Of a stretch of DNA of 64,000 nt, positions 62,229-64,000 are shown piece after piece. Both the position numbers and the translations under genes were made by a program. The notes beneath the pieces were generated by a model that saw only the letters and a program-made list of their open reading frames with translations, had not been told where the DNA came from and did no database searches. Numbering within the stretch: position 1 is the stretch's first letter; each line of letters begins with the position of its first letter. This stretch comes from Druceiella hillmani (taxonomy: Eukaryota > Arthropoda > Insecta > Lepidoptera > Hepialidae): NCBI GenBank assembly GCA_039881145.1, contig JAYKKI010000066.1:8071501-8135500 (forward strand). The letters are read 5' to 3'.

Positions 62229-62439
62229 TAGTACAAATATTAATTATAAATATTGTTACAATGAATGCTAAATATTTTACATGCCGACGAGAAAGATATT
62301 AATGTTCTTCTTTTAAACAGTTTTTTTATAACAGAGAGCTTATAAAAAAACTGCTTAAAAGAACATTAATATCCTTCTCGTCGGCATGTAAAATATTTAG
62401 CATTCATTGTAACAATATTTATAATTAATATTTGTACTA
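62229..62439. repeat. Long near-perfect inverted repeat (103/100-bp arms, 8-base loop)
   Basis: Left arm 62,229-62,331 and right arm 62,340-62,439 are reverse complements apart from a 3-base indel and two substitutions; the loop is CAGAGAGC. The tips read TAGTAC and GTACTA, so a TA target duplication is possible, as for a Tc1/mariner-type MITE, although TA is palindromic and proves little. A transcript would fold into a long hairpin RNA. No open frame is contained. Confidence 0.93.
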
Positions 62440-62698
62440 ACGTCATCTTACAACCACGTCTAGTAGAAATTTATTACAAATAATTTTTGATTTGAATTTT
62501 AATAATACTTCTAATAAAGCTTGTATGTTGGGAAAAAACTCTAAGTAATTAAATTCTGGAGTATATTGTTTCACCATAAATTATTTTTATTTTTACCTAA
62601 CTTTGATACTTTGGTAGATATGTTGATCGAAAGTAATCATTTTTGTACGGTTTACTTTAATTATCTGCATGGCATATCAAGATGGAGAAAAGACATTT

Positions 62699-62703
<5 letters not shown>
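62440..62703. other. AT-rich stretch
   Basis: No feature is supported. Confidence 0.3.

Positions 62704-62742
<39 letters not shown>
62704..62742. repeat. (TA)n microsatellite
   Basis: About 39 bases of TA. Confidence 0.94.
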
Positions 62743-62745
<3 letters not shown>

Positions 62746-64000
62746 TTCCTAGTTACCCCTCTATACCACAATATATATTACGATATAGCTTACTGTTATG
62801 GGAATTGCTGTCGTGGATCGAATAGATTCTTTACTCTGTTATTATTAAAATAGGTAAATATATTGGACAAATAATATGCCTTTAATTTTGTCGTACCAAT
62901 GAAATGTTCTGTGTTAATGGAGGGTAAGTTCTTTGGCGATTCAGATTTATCGAAGACATGGACATAAAGTAAGTGCAAAGCGATGAAAAAGGACTGAGGT
63001 GTGCTTAAAAATTTATTCATTCTGGTTTTTAACGTTTTCGGTCTCTAAAATTATCATCATGAAAGATGTGCTGACAAAATATCATCACACCAGCTTAAAA
63101 AAAATTACTCTGGATTTGAACATACCTTAAAAACAAGTTTGCGTCATGTTTTAGACGGGAAACGCCTCGCGCCTAAATTTGTCGTTTAACTTGCTCAATT
63201 TTGTTTAAAAAGAGCGTAAATAAAGACATTTTTCAAAGACATGCTTAAGATAGTAAATTTTGAGTTTAGATTCATGAAAAGCATCATAACGGATGATAGA
63301 TGCGAGTTTATGAAACTGGTATTTCTTTTTGGAAAAGTCACATTTATAGAAGAATGATTATTGTATTTTATGCCACGATAAATCCTTTTACGCAAACTGC
63401 TGGTCTACAATTAAACGATTATTAGATCATATTTGCGAAATATAATTTTGATCTTATTTACCAGACTTCATGTTCTCTAAAAATCATTTACCACTTCGTG
63501 GAAGACGCTTTGAGTACACTGAATCCATAAAACAACATTTACAGGAGGATCCATAACGGAAATAAACCGTTTCTAAGGATCAGTGTTTTTACTAATGCTT
63601 TACTCGTTGGCAGACATATTCTATCAAATTAAACGGTTGAAACGATTTAAAAGCGAAAAAAAATTTAATGAATTATCGAGTATTTTGTGCTTGACTAATT
63701 CCCGGAATTTATTTGACAGAATGTAAGAAATTGTGGTAAATGTTACAATAATACATACGTAGAAATAAGTAATTGTATTAAAATGTAATGGTAAGGAATG
63801 TTGTGGTGAATATTATGAAACAGGATGTCTCCCAGCAGCAATGTATGGCTCGTCCACCTGTAAATAAATTAACAAAGTAGAATTCATTGAAAATGTTCAA
63901 CGATTTTTTAAATATTTTGTTTTGGACCTAATCTAAACATTTACGATAAAAGTATTCATAAGTATAACAGTTACATGTGTGCATATAAATGAATATATAA
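62743..64000. other. 1.25 kb of AT-rich DNA to the window end
   Basis: Minus-strand frames at 62796-63020 and 63195-63395 have no recognisable motif. No gene or repeat is supported. Confidence 0.35.

Overview
This window is AT-rich, repeat-dense nuclear DNA from a eukaryote, most likely an arthropod and probably an insect. The indications are many long (TA)n tracts, dozens of short degenerate tandem arrays, a decayed endonuclease/reverse-transcriptase LINE, a tRNA-derived SINE-like element, Helitron-like 3' ends, and small elements carrying hammerhead-ribozyme-like motifs. Base composition rules out an ordinary bacterial or viral genome. I cannot name the species. I recognise no intact protein-coding gene. 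The longest open frame of 141 codons belongs to the decayed LINE, and the other open frames are short and mostly low-complexity. The window reads as intergenic DNA or a very long intron.

Layout. 0-5 kb: AT-rich DNA with a 233-bp tandem duplication, a Helitron-like 3' end, a hammerhead-like motif at 3.7 kb and a CpG-bearing island at 4.0-4.5 kb. 5-7.4 kb: two satellite-like arrays, one with an alternating dimer structure. 7.4-20 kb: mostly unique AT-rich DNA with CpG-rich islands at 12.1-12.4 and 17.3-17.6 kb, long (TA)n tracts and small near-perfect palindromes. 20.2-21.6 kb: decayed LINE. 23.7-28.1 kb: a run of tandem arrays. 28-36 kb: further arrays, CpG-bearing islands at 28.4 and 35.0 kb, and a fold-back ribozyme-bearing element at 34.4 kb. 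36.9-44.4 kb: copies of one dispersed repeat in both orientations, the SINE-like element and a Helitron-like end. 43.1 and 47.7 kb: an inverted pair of a GC-richer repeat of about 190 bp. 46-51.7 kb: three more ribozyme-family insertions, one nested inside a tandem array. 52.4-52.7 kb: the most GC-rich island, with homeodomain-type sites. 53.6-64 kb: dispersed repeats, a 227-bp tandem array, a second LINE fragment and a 103/100-bp long inverted repeat.

Main result. A family of small elements (34.4, 46.1, 49.3 and 50.9 kb, with a related motif at 3.7 kb) shares its ends. Four copies are flanked by visible 12-15 bp target-site duplications. The best-preserved copies carry a compact motif that folds as a type I hammerhead ribozyme with a very short stem III, as known from Penelope-like retroelements. 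The copy at 50.9 kb has interrupted a tandem array, and removing it restores the array period. The isolated CpG-rich islands in a gene-free setting are candidate cis-regulatory or conserved elements, perhaps of a neighbouring developmental gene; that last step is inference.
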